Assembly: GCA_035286285.1 (NCBI GenBank)
Contig: JAYKJG010000093.1
Coordinates: forward strand, 1-7,682
Source of the DNA: Prochlorothrix sp035286285
GTDB lineage: Bacteria; Cyanobacteriota; Cyanobacteriia; Prochlorotrichales; Prochlorotrichaceae
DNA: 7,682 nt
Reading direction: 5' to 3'
The notes beneath the pieces are model-generated. The model had not been told where the DNA came from. It made no database searches and saw nothing but the letters and a program-made list of their open reading frames with translations. Positions within the stretch are counted from its first letter, which is position 1; every line of letters starts with the position of its first letter. Shown piece after piece: positions 1 through 6,594 of the stretch. Position numbers and translations under genes: made by a program.

Positions 1-3000
1 GCCAAGTTGGCTAACGCGAGGGTACTGTCTCCCCCCTGGCCCAAGGTATTGACAAACCCACCCCCCATCAAGGCATAGAGTTCTGCCTGACTGCGGGCGG
101 GCCGACTGGTGAGGGTGAGATTTTGGAGGATATTATCGGCTGAGCCTTCGATCGAGGCTTGAATCCGGATGGTTTGCAACTCATTGAAGCCGGAGACGGG
201 ATTATCGAGGATTTCTGTCTGGGAAATGGGGCCAGCCGTGGGCAGTTGGTTGGAGACCTCGGTGACGGAAGCCAGCAACTGTACGTCTAACGTGGGGTTT
301 AGCCCGTTCTCAGGCCGGAAAATGGCCACATTCTCGCGGCGACGGGCCAGGGTGAGATTGGTGGTGAAGAGGTTAACTTGGCCACGGGTGACCCGAATGA
401 TGCCATCGGGCTGCAAGTCCCCTAGGCCGCCGTTAATTGTCAAATCCCCTTCGGCCTGGAAACTGAAGATGGGGGGAGAGGAGACGCTGACGTTTTCTTG
501 CAGTTGGAGGATGAGGTTATCAAAGGTAATGGGGCTGATGGCGAGGGTGTTGGCCGGGGTGAGGGTGTCTCCTTGGGCCGATTGCCGGAGGCGACGTAGC
601 GCGGCTGTGGCGGGATCGGGAATGTTTACGCCTCCGTCTCGCAGTTGTACCGTGCCCGTCAGGCGGGGATTCAGGGCGCTGCCAATGACGAAAACATCGC
701 CCCCTGCGCCCCCTTGGTAAACCTCTGGAAGGTTGAGGTTGACGTTTTGGAAACTGACGGCGAGGGGGGTCTCCCGATCGGGGTCGTCCGTGGCAAAGGG
801 AGTTGCAAGGGGCAAAATTCCCGCTGCGGTGACTTGACCTTCGCTAAACTGGCCGACGAGATTTTCGACTTGGAGCCGATCGCGGATAAAGCGAATCTGG
901 CCCCGCAGGTCCGTAATCGTATCCCCTTCGGGCAGGGCTTTGGCGGTGACATTGGCCCCGTTGAGGGTGACCAGTCCTTCGGCGATCGGTTCCTGCACCG
1001 TCCCGCCCACGGACAGGTTCACCTCCCCTTGGCCTCCCAGCCAGGTCAGATTATTCTGACTAATCAAATTGAGCAGGGCTAGCCCCTCATTTTTGACGTT
1101 GAGATTAATGGCGATCTCGTCGCTATCGGGCTTGACCTCACTAAAGGGCAGGGCATAGGGAATTTCGCCCTCGATCGTCACCGGAGTCTCTGCATTTTCA
1201 TCCACCTCCAGCACGCCCCCAAACAGCAGTCGTCCCCCTAGGTAACTAAAGGCGGTTTCGCGGGTGGCCAAGGGCACTTGGTTGAGGGTGCCATTGACGA
1301 GGTTTAAATCCCCCAAAATTTGGGGATCTTTGATGCTGCCGCCGACGCTGGCCTGGAGATTGAACTGGCCCTCAATGTCTACGGGCAGATCGACGAACTG
1401 CCGTACAAAGGCGACGGGAAGCTGGCGAACGCTGAACTGACCGGATTGCTGGTTGCCGCCAATGGTCCCCGCAAAGCGCAACTCCATGTCATCGGACTCC
1501 AGCAGCACCGGCTGCAAGGTCACCTGTCCGTCCTTAAAATCACCGGAAAGGGCAATATTCTGGAAGTTATACTTGCCCCACTGCCAATCCCGACCGCCAA
1601 AGCCAAATTGGGCTGTTAGGCCCTCTGCCGCAGAGCCACTGAGGGAAAGGTTGCCATTAAAGGCTCCCTCCAGTTCCCGCAGGGAGGGCAGTTTGGCCTG
1701 TTCTTGGCGTTGTTCGACGGTTTGGGCCACCTGGGCCTTAATTTCCGAGAAGCGCTGAAGCTGCTGGCCGAGGGGGGTCTGGCCATTGCCCACGGCGATC
1801 GATCCCAGGGCTTGGGCTGTGTCATACACCGGAGCTTTCAACCCCTGGGCCACATCCACCAGGTCAAACCACTGGAGCGCCCGCAAAAAATCCCGAATTT
1901 GGCCTTGTTCTAGGTTGACATCCAGCTTGAACTGGGGATTGGCGGCTAAAATCCCGCGTCCGTCAAAATTAAAGCGGCTGGTGCCCAAATCAAAGCTACC
2001 CTCCGACAGGGAGAGGATATTGTCGGCAAAGCGAAACTGGGTTTCTCCCCCAAAGAGGGTCTGGAGGGTTTCAGCCGGGGGAACGGAGCCATCCAGGTTT
2101 TGGCCGTAGCGGCGGGGGTCATCCAGGCGCAGGGAGCCAACGGCATCGAGGGAGTCGAGGTTGACCTGGGCATTGCCGGAAACCCAACTGTTGAGCAGGT
2201 GCTGACCGAGGTGGGAGAATCCCGGCGGGGCTTCTAGGCCAAAGCTATTGAGGGGAAACTGCTGGAGATCGATCTGGAGGGTTTGGTTTTGGCGGGCGGC
2301 GCGGGCTTGGCCGGTTCCTCGGCGAAAATAGGCGTATTGGGGCTGATATTGGCGATCGAGGTCCAACTCGATCGCCTCATTTTGACCCGCGAGGTTCAAG
2401 CTCAGGCCCTGGCTCCCCTGCTCTAAGCGGCCCGTCAGTTGGGGCGAGAATAGGGCTTGGTTAATGGCAAGATCGGCAAGGACCAGATCGCCGCGCAGTT
2501 GGGGGGCGGTGGGGGTGCCTTGGAGTTGGCCGGTGAAGGTGGTGCGGCCCTGGAGGGCGATCGCTGGGGGCAGGGCGATCGGTAGCTCCGCCAAATTATA
2601 GTTGGCCAGTTTCACGGCTAAATCTAAGCCCGTAATCGCCGCTGCTTGCCCCGAACCGGGGAGGGCGACGTTAATCAGCCCTTGGCCCTGGAAGCCCTCG
2701 GCGACGGCCCGCCGCACGGCGATCGCCTGCCCATTCCAGGCAAGGTCTGCGGTGAGGGGCGATCGAATCAGCGACAGCCCTTCGGATAGGGTCACTTCCC
2801 CTTGGGCACGGAGGGCAGTCAAATCAAAGGTATTGGCGGGGCCGCTGAGGTTGAAGATGCCATCGACTAGCCCCGCAATGGGCAGATCGAGCAACCGGGG
2901 CTGGAGGCGGGAGGCATTAAGCTGAAGCTGCCAACCGGCGGCGGTTTGGCGACCCTGGGCGCGGAGGGTGCCCCCGGCCACGCTGACCACGGCATTCTCC

Positions 3001-4847
3001 AGGCTGATCGTGTTGCCCACCAGTTGCGCCCGCCCCTGGAGGGGATAGGCGGCTTCCAGGGCTTGGAACTGGAGCAGGGCTTGGGGCTGGGCTAGGGTGC
3101 CTCGGATTTGGGTTTGGATGGCGACCGAGCCGAGGGCAATGGGGAGGGTTCTGCCGTAGGCTTGGGCCAAGTCCGCCAGGGGTAGATCAGCGCCGGAAAA
3201 GTCCAGATCGAGGGCGGGATCGGCCCCTAGGGTTACGGTGCCGCCGCCGCGAATCCGTCCGCCCGATCGGGGGGCAATGGCGGTCTCCTGGAGGCGAAGA
3301 CTGGGCCTACGGCTGGGATTGGCGGGGGTGGGGAGGTTGCTGAGGGCAAAGCGGGTGCTGAGGCTGGCGAGGTCGAGTTGGTCCACCTTCAGCCCCTCCG
3401 GCGCGTTGAGCGCTCCGTCTAGGGTGGGTTGGGCTAGGGTTCCCCCTAGGGTCAGGGCGAGGGTTACGCCCCCCTCGATCGGGACCGACTGGCTCCTGCG
3501 AATTTGTAGGGGTTGGGGCGTGGTGAGGGTGCCCGCAAGGGTGGGTTGGGCGAGGGTTCCCCCTAGGTCAAGGGCGAGGGTTACCGCGCCTGCGATCGGG
3601 AGGGGCTGGTCCCCGCGAATTTGCAGGGGTTTGGGGGTGGTGAGGGTGCCCGCAAGGGTGGGCTGGGCAAAGGTGCCGCCGATCGCCAGCCGAGCCGCCA
3701 CTTGCCCCGCGACCTCAACGGGTAGGGTCTCCAGCAGATCCGGGGCAAAGGTCTGGAGTGTCTGGGGCAGATCCACCGCTGCCACTTCGGTTTTGAGGTT
3801 GAGGGTTTGGGCTTGCCAATCTAGGGCACCCCGGACCACGGCGGTGAGATTGCCCGCTTGGGCCGAGAGGCGATCGACGATCACCTGCTCATTCTTGAGG
3901 ACCAGGCGACCTTCGCCCTGGGTCAGGGGAACGCTGAGGTTGGGGGCTTGGGCTGCTAGATCCTGAAACTGCAAATTCCCTTGGAGGGCGGTGAGTTTGC
4001 CCTGGGTGAGGGTGAGTTGAAGGTCGGTGCTGGCGGTGCCGCTGCTGAGGCTGAGGGGAAGGGGGTAGGGGTTGGCGATTAAGCCTTGGAGCAGGGGGAG
4101 GGGGAGGGTTTTGCCTTGAATGTTTGCGTCCAGGGCCTGGAGCTTAAAGTCGGTTTGGCCCTGGACTGAAAAGGTGGCTCCCGGCTCTAGGGCACCGGCC
4201 AGGTCTAAGCGGATCTGCTCAGCGGCAGCATTGAGGTTAACTTGCCCCTCAATCCCTTGTAGTTCCACTGGGGATCCCAATAACCCTTCGGCACTGCGGG
4301 GAATGGCGATCGCCGTGGCATTGTCTAGCCGCACCGAGGCCACTTCAATTTTGATCGGTCCCTGCTTGTCGCTGAGTTGGACTTGGGTTGCCACCCAGGA
4401 GCCATCGGCGGCTTGCTCGACGTACAGGAGGGGGTCGTGGGCGGTGATGTGGAGGCGGAGGGTGCGGCTGCGAAGGGTTTGGAGGGGGTTGAAGCGAACG
4501 GTGAGGGTGGGGATTTTGAGGCTGTCGGTGTCGGTGGCCGTGGCGGGGACGGTGGATTCGGCAAATTGCAAGTGGGACAGCCCAAAGCGGCTGACGGGTC
4601 CCACTTCGACGGGGCGCTGAAGGGTTTTGCTCAGTTGCTGGGCCACGAGGGGAGCCAGGTCGTTGCGGACATAGTTAGACAGCCACACCCCTGCGATGAC
4701 TAAGGTGCCCGACCCCAGCAGGCCGAGGCCGAGGCTCCATTGCCAAAGCTGCGATCGCCACCGCGATCGGGATGTCGGTTGTGCCCTACGACGATCGGCC
4801 TTTGGATTTGGCGTGTTGTTGTGGTGATCGTTGGGATCGTGAACCAT
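1..4847 (-). CDS. tamB: TamB-family (DUF490) translocation/assembly module protein, C-terminus cut by left edge
   Basis: The minus frame from the ATG at 4845-4847 stays open to position 3; I read it codon by codon over nearly its whole length and found no stop. This gives 1,615 visible residues. Residues 1-33 are polar and Arg-rich (cytoplasmic), residues 34-57 form one hydrophobic anchor (SLGLGLLGSGTLVIAGVWL), and the rest is a periplasmic chain of Gly/Leu/Gln-rich beta-strand repeats. From about residue 1150 it matches the TamB C-terminal domain, ending in LTLTSRPARSQAELYALMGG and then FVNTLGQGGDSTLALANL, a block I associate with cyanobacterial TamB-like proteins. Family knowledge: TamB forms a hydrophobic-groove beta-taco spanning the periplasm, works with Omp85 proteins and in lipid transport, and is homologous to chloroplast Tic236. 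An in-frame TAG at 4866-4868 rules out a longer start. The missing tail is probably short. The symbol is by family; orthology to E. coli tamB is approximate. Confidence 0.93.
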   Translation of the reverse strand, partial: MVHDPNDHHNNTPNPKADRRRAQPTSRSRWRSQLWQWSLGLGLLGSGTLVIAGVWLSNYVRNDLAPLVAQQLSKTLQRPVEVGPVSRFGLSHLQFAESTVPATATDTDSLKIPTLTVRFNPLQTLRSRTLRLHITAHDPLLYVEQAADGSWVATQVQLSDKQGPIKIEVASVRLDNATAIAIPRSAEGLLGSPVELQGIEGQVNLNAAAEQIRLDLAGALEPGATFSVQGQTDFKLQALDANIQGKTLPLPLLQGLIANPYPLPLSLSSGTASTDLQLTLTQGKLTALQGNLQFQDLAAQAPNLSVPLTQGEGRLVLKNEQVIVDRLSAQAGNLTAVVRGALDWQAQTLNLKTEVAAVDLPQTLQTFAPDLLETLPVEVAGQVAARLAIGGTFAQPTLAGTLTTPKPLQIRGDQPLPIAGAVTLALDLGGTLAQPTLAGTLTTPQPLQIRRSQSVPIEGGVTLALTLGGTLAQPTLDGALNAPEGLKVDQLDLASLSTRFALSNLPTPANPSRRPSLRLQETAIAPRSGGRIRGGGTVTLGADPALDLDFSGADLPLADLAQAYGRTLPIALGSVAIQTQIRGTLAQPQALLQFQALEAAYPLQGRAQLVGNTISLENAVVSVAGGTLRAQGRQTAAGWQLQLNASRLQPRLLDLPIAGLVDGIFNLSGPANTFDLTALRAQGEVTLSEGLSLIRSPLTADLAWNGQAIAVRRAVAEGFQGQGLINVALPGSGQAAAITGLDLAVKLANYNLAELPIALPPAIALQGRTTFTGQLQGTPTAPQLRGDLVLADLAINQALFSPQLTGRLEQGSQGLSLNLAGQNEAIELDLDRQYQPQYAYFRRGTGQARAARQNQTLQIDLQQFPLNSFGLEAPPGFSHLGQHLLNSWVSGNAQVNLDSLDAVGSLRLDDPRRYGQNLDGSVPPAETLQTLFGGETQFRFADNILSLSEGSFDLGTSRFNFDGRGILAANPQFKLDVNLEQGQIRDFLRALQWFDLVDVAQGLKAPVYDTAQALGSIAVGNGQTPLGQQLQRFSEIKAQVAQTVEQRQEQAKLPSLRELEGAFNGNLSLSGSAAEGLTAQFGFGGRDWQWGKYNFQNIALSGDFKDGQVTLQPVLLESDDMELRFAGTIGGNQQSGQFSVRQLPVAFVRQFVDLPVDIEGQFNLQASVGGSIKDPQILGDLNLVNGTLNQVPLATRETAFSYLGGRLLFGGVLEVDENAETPVTIEGEIPYALPFSEVKPDSDEIAINLNVKNEGLALLNLISQNNLTWLGGQGEVNLSVGGTVQEPIAEGLVTLNGANVTAKALPEGDTITDLRGQIRFIRDRLQVENLVGQFSEGQVTAAGILPLATPFATDDPDRETPLAVSFQNVNLNLPEVYQGGAGGDVFVIGSALNPRLTGTVQLRDGGVNIPDPATAALRRLRQSAQGDTLTPANTLAISPITFDNLILQLQENVSVSSPPIFSFQAEGDLTINGGLGDLQPDGIIRVTRGQVNLFTTNLTLARRRENVAIFRPENGLNPTLDVQLLASVTEVSNQLPTAGPISQTEILDNPVSGFNELQTIRIQASIEGSADNILQNLTLTSRPARSQAELYALMGGGFVNTLGQGGDSTLALANL
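2557..4758. repeat. Four HIP1 octamers (GCGATCGC) within tamB
   Basis: Exact GCGATCGC copies are at 2557-2564, 2719-2726, 4306-4313 and 4751-4758; many further CGATCG cores occur across the window. HIP1 is a highly over-represented palindrome in many cyanobacterial genomes and lies inside genes, as here. It is used as taxonomic evidence, not as a regulatory call. Confidence 0.85.
3421..3660 (-). repeat. Tandem 117-bp (39-codon) duplication inside tamB
   Basis: The blocks 3421-3537 and 3538-3654 align without gaps at an exact 117-bp period. I count about 18 differences, roughly 85% identity. A third, more diverged copy begins at 3655 with AGGGTGGGCTGGGCAAAGGT. The period is 39 codons, so the tamB frame is preserved. 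At protein level each unit starts PTLAGTLTTP, continues PLQIR, and ends with VTLAL, then LGGTLAQ, differing at about 8 of 39 residues; the preceding copy ends LAIGGTFAQ. It lies at about residues 396-476. I infer recent duplication of one strand-turn module of the periplasmic groove, which would lengthen or pad the structure. Confidence 0.85.
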
Positions 4848-4849
4848 CT

Positions 4850-4871
4850 GCCCCCTAATTGCCCCCTAATG
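4850..4871. repeat. Two tandem 11-bp units covering the tamB ribosome binding region
   Basis: The plus strand reads GCCCCCTAATT at 4850-4860 immediately followed by GCCCCCTAATG at 4861-4871, ten of eleven bases identical. On the tamB message this gives two AGGGGGCA motifs in a row just before the start codon. A gain or loss of a unit would change the number and spacing of Shine-Dalgarno-like sequences without touching the coding region. Confidence 0.75.
4851..4856 (-). promoter_or_regulatory. Ribosome binding site of tamB
   Basis: On the minus strand AGGGGG sits three bases (CAG) before the ATG at 4847, a purine-rich Shine-Dalgarno-like match that is rather close to the start. A second AGGGGG lies 11 bases further upstream at 4862-4867 as part of a short tandem repeat. 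The upstream in-frame TAG and this site together fix the start codon. Confidence 0.6.
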
Positions 4872-4986
4872 GTGATGTGGTGTCCAGATTCTCTCAATTC
4901 CCGAAGACAGGTTGTAGACCGTTTCCCCCTCCCCCAGGGACTCGCCCCCAACAACCCGGGTAGGAACCGGCTGGAAAATCACTCTT

Positions 4987-5015
4987 AATCTATAGGCTAG
5001 TTTCAGGAATGACAA
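4987..5015 (-). promoter_or_regulatory. Candidate sigma-70 promoter for tamB
   Basis: On the minus strand TTGTCA (5010-5015, five of six to the TTGACA consensus) is followed after exactly 17 bases by TAGATT (4987-4992, four of six to TATAAT). Transcription would begin near 4980, leaving a leader of about 130 bases before the tamB ATG. This is pattern matching only. On the opposite strand I saw no equally good pair for the divergent transporter gene. Confidence 0.35.
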
Positions 5016-5103
5016 GCAAGCTTCCCCCTGCGATCGAGATCTGAACAATTCAGTACAGTGGAGTCAGGATGCTGCTTCATTCTATCTCCTGTCCAACCTG
5101 TCT

Positions 5104-5108
5104 AAGGA
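5104..5108 (+). promoter_or_regulatory. Ribosome binding site of the MFS transporter gene
   Basis: AAGGA ends ten bases before the TTG at 5119, an acceptable if slightly long spacing. It supports the TTG start, because I found no ATG or GTG in frame between about 5032 and 5119. The next in-frame alternative is a GTG at 5140, which would remove only seven residues from the cytoplasmic tail. Confidence 0.5.
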
Positions 5109-5118
5109 ACTGTGTCTC

Positions 5119-6435
5119 TTGTCTCGGCCCCCCTCGATCGTGTCCTCTCCCCGTCCTCAACCCTTCCACCAACTCCGCAGCCTTGATCCCTGGATACAGC
5201 GGAATTTAGGGATTCTCTTCCTCACTGGGCTGCTCTTTTGGGCGAGCCTGACCCTGCTGTTGCCCACCCTGCCCCTCTATCTCCAGGAAATTGGGGCCAG
5301 TCCCCAGCAGTTGGGTGTCATTCTGGGGGGCTTTGCCATTGGCTTGCTGGTGTTTCGGTTTGTGCTGGGCTACGGGGCCGATCGTCGCCGCAAGTCGGTT
5401 CTGCTGCTGGGGTTAGCGACGGTGAGCCTTGCGCCCCTGGGCTATTGGCTAACGGACTCGTTACCGCTGCTGTTTGGGGTGCGGATCTTCCATGGGCTGA
5501 GCGTGGCAGCCTTTACCACGGCCTATTTGGCGCTGGTGACGGACCTGGCTCCCCGTGCGATTCGGGGCGAAATTTTGGGCTATATGACCCTGGTGAACCC
5601 CGTGGGCATGGCGATCGGTCCGGCGCTGGGGGGCTATATTGCCGTCAATTGGGGCTATAGCTGGCTTTTTTGGACTTCGGTGGCGATCGGCCTTGTGGGC
5701 CTGGGCTGTGCGGCCCTGGTGGAAACCGTCCCCGTTTCCCCGCTGTCCCCCGCAACGCCATCGGCCCACGCAACATCAGCCTCGCCCTTGGCCGCTTCAG
5801 CCCCCCTGCCCCCGGCCCGTTTTTGGAAGCTGCTGGTTCTCCCGGCCATTTATATCCCGGCCCTCGTTCTGCTGGCCTTGGGCATTGCCTTCGGCACCTT
5901 TGGCACCTTTTTGGCCCTGTTTGTGGAGGAATCCCAGATTGACCTCAATGCGGGGCTGGTCTTTACCGCAGCGGCCATTGGCAGCTTTTTAATTCGGGTG
6001 ATTGCGGGCAAAGGCTCCGATCGCTACGGTCGCGGCCTTTTTATTAGCCTGGGCTTGCTGTCCTACAGCCTTTCGACCCTGGGGCTGTACTTGGCCCAAA
6101 CCCCCTGGCAACTGCTGGTGGCGGGGGCGCTGGAGGGCTGTGGCTTTGGCATGTTGGTGTCGTCTTTGGCGGCTTTGATGGCCGATCGATCGCCCCCCCA
6201 AGAACGGGCTAGAAGCATGAATTTTTGCTTTATGGGGCTAGATTTGGGCATTGCGGTGGCGGGGCCGCTGCTGGGCAGAGTGGCAGAGGTCTGGGGCTAT
6301 CGTTCCCTCTTTGCCATTGCGACGGTCTTGCCGCTGATTGGGCTGGCTATGTTTTTGATAGCCTGCAATCCCAACTTGCCGGAATCCCTACGCTTTGCCC
6401 TAGGGCGGGGTGAAGATGGCTACGCCTTGAAATAG
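5119..6435 (+). CDS. Major facilitator superfamily transporter, DHA1-like 12-helix efflux type
   Basis: A 438-residue protein with a short Pro-rich cytoplasmic tail (1-25) and two six-helix halves; the first helix is about 30-52. Family motifs are visible. Motif A in loop 2-3 is GYGADRRRK (84-92). Helix 4 has the conserved Arg and Gly in VRIFHGLSVAAF (R122, G126). An antiporter-type motif C, NPVGMAIGPALGG, lies in helix 5 (160-172). A second motif A copy, GKGSDRYGR (297-305), marks the start of the C-terminal half. The central cytoplasmic loop (about 203-234) is low-complexity Pro/Ser/Ala. Motif C suggests proton-coupled export in the inner membrane; the substrate cannot be read from sequence. 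The gene diverges from tamB and converges on tatC, so it is probably transcribed alone. The start is TTG, supported by AAGGA upstream. MFS assignment is firm; the subfamily is tentative. Confidence 0.93.
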   Translation: MSRPPSIVSSPRPQPFHQLRSLDPWIQRNLGILFLTGLLFWASLTLLLPTLPLYLQEIGASPQQLGVILGGFAIGLLVFRFVLGYGADRRRKSVLLLGLATVSLAPLGYWLTDSLPLLFGVRIFHGLSVAAFTTAYLALVTDLAPRAIRGEILGYMTLVNPVGMAIGPALGGYIAVNWGYSWLFWTSVAIGLVGLGCAALVETVPVSPLSPATPSAHATSASPLAASAPLPPARFWKLLVLPAIYIPALVLLALGIAFGTFGTFLALFVEESQIDLNAGLVFTAAAIGSFLIRVIAGKGSDRYGRGLFISLGLLSYSLSTLGLYLAQTPWQLLVAGALEGCGFGMLVSSLAALMADRSPPQERARSMNFCFMGLDLGIAVAGPLLGRVAEVWGYRSLFAIATVLPLIGLAMFLIACNPNLPESLRFALGRGEDGYALK

Positions 6436-6450
6436 GGCTGTTATCGCGCT

Positions 6451-6486
6451 CCGCTTTGGGATCTTAAAGACCCCTCACCCAAGCGG
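6451..6486 (+). terminator. Imperfect hairpin just after the MFS gene
   Basis: CCGCTTTGGG (6451-6460) pairs with CCCAAGCGG (6478-6486) with one unpaired base in the first arm and a 17-base loop. It starts 15 bases after the transporter stop codon. No run of T follows, so it is not a typical intrinsic terminator. The right part, CCCAAGCGGGGAGAGGGGAG, resembles widespread intergenic repeat fragments of cyanobacteria, so it may be repeat remnant as much as terminator. Confidence 0.35.
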
Positions 6487-6537
6487 GGAGAGGGGAGCCA
6501 GAGAAGAAAGGCTCGTAGTACGGACTTTAGTCCGTTT
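6460..6537. repeat. Dispersed-type intergenic repeat, copy 1
   Basis: This copy has a left part, GATCTTAAAGACCCCTCAC (6460-6478), a 23-base insert found only here (6479-6501), and a right part of 36 bases (6502-6537) identical to 6559-6594. The right part begins AGAAGAAAGGCTCG and contains the palindrome ACGGACTTTAGTCCGT. Two copies of the same composite between two unrelated convergent genes point to a small non-coding repeat that spreads or duplicates; GGACTTTAGTCC-type palindromes recall intergenic repeats I have seen in other cyanobacteria, though I cannot search for them here. Confidence 0.75.
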
Positions 6538-6538
6538 T
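6520..6538 (+). terminator. Palindrome followed by four T, possible terminator of the MFS gene
   Basis: ACGGACT (6520-6526) and AGTCCGT (6529-6535) are perfect inverted arms around TT, and the second arm runs into TTTT (6535-6538). As RNA this gives a six-pair stem with a four-base loop and a short U run, a weak but plausible intrinsic terminator for plus-strand transcripts. On the minus strand no T run follows, so it fits tatC less well. Confidence 0.4.
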
Positions 6539-6540
6539 GC

Positions 6541-6594
6541 GATCTAAAGACCCCTCACAGAAGAAAGGCTCGTAGTACGGACTTTAGTCCGTTT
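6541..6594. repeat. Dispersed-type intergenic repeat, copy 2, overlapping the end of tatC
   Basis: The left part GATCTAAAGACCCCTCAC (6541-6558) lacks one T compared with copy 1 and joins directly to the identical 36-base right part (6559-6594). The palindrome is at 6577-6592. The tatC stop codon (6584-6586) sits in its centre, and the last two codons of tatC are repeat sequence. Confidence 0.8.

Noticed and set aside
169..720. 183-codon plus-strand open frame, with similar plus frames at 645-1082, 1320-1758 and 4120-4620
   Set aside because: All lie opposite the continuous tamB frame, have no plausible ribosome binding context that I could see, and read as low-quality protein.
3238..3966. 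242-codon plus-strand open frame
   Set aside because: It is antisense to the intact tamB frame and very rich in Arg, Trp, Ser and Val, as expected for the reverse of a G+C-rich coding strand; no recognisable motif.
4866..5048. 60-codon minus-strand frame directly upstream of, and in phase with, tamB
   Set aside because: It ends with a TAG before the tamB ATG, starts with a TTG lacking a clear binding site, and overlaps the candidate tamB promoter. I see no reason to infer readthrough or a leader peptide.
5655..5992. Several frames of 60-120 codons on both strands inside the MFS gene
   Set aside because: They are shadows of the transporter, which has clear helices and MFS motifs in its own frame.
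6436..6583. CRISPR-like array, because of repeated 36-base units
   Set aside because: Only two units, 21 bases apart, with the spacer itself partly repeated elsewhere in the junction, and one copy overlaps a coding sequence. A dispersed intergenic repeat explains it better.
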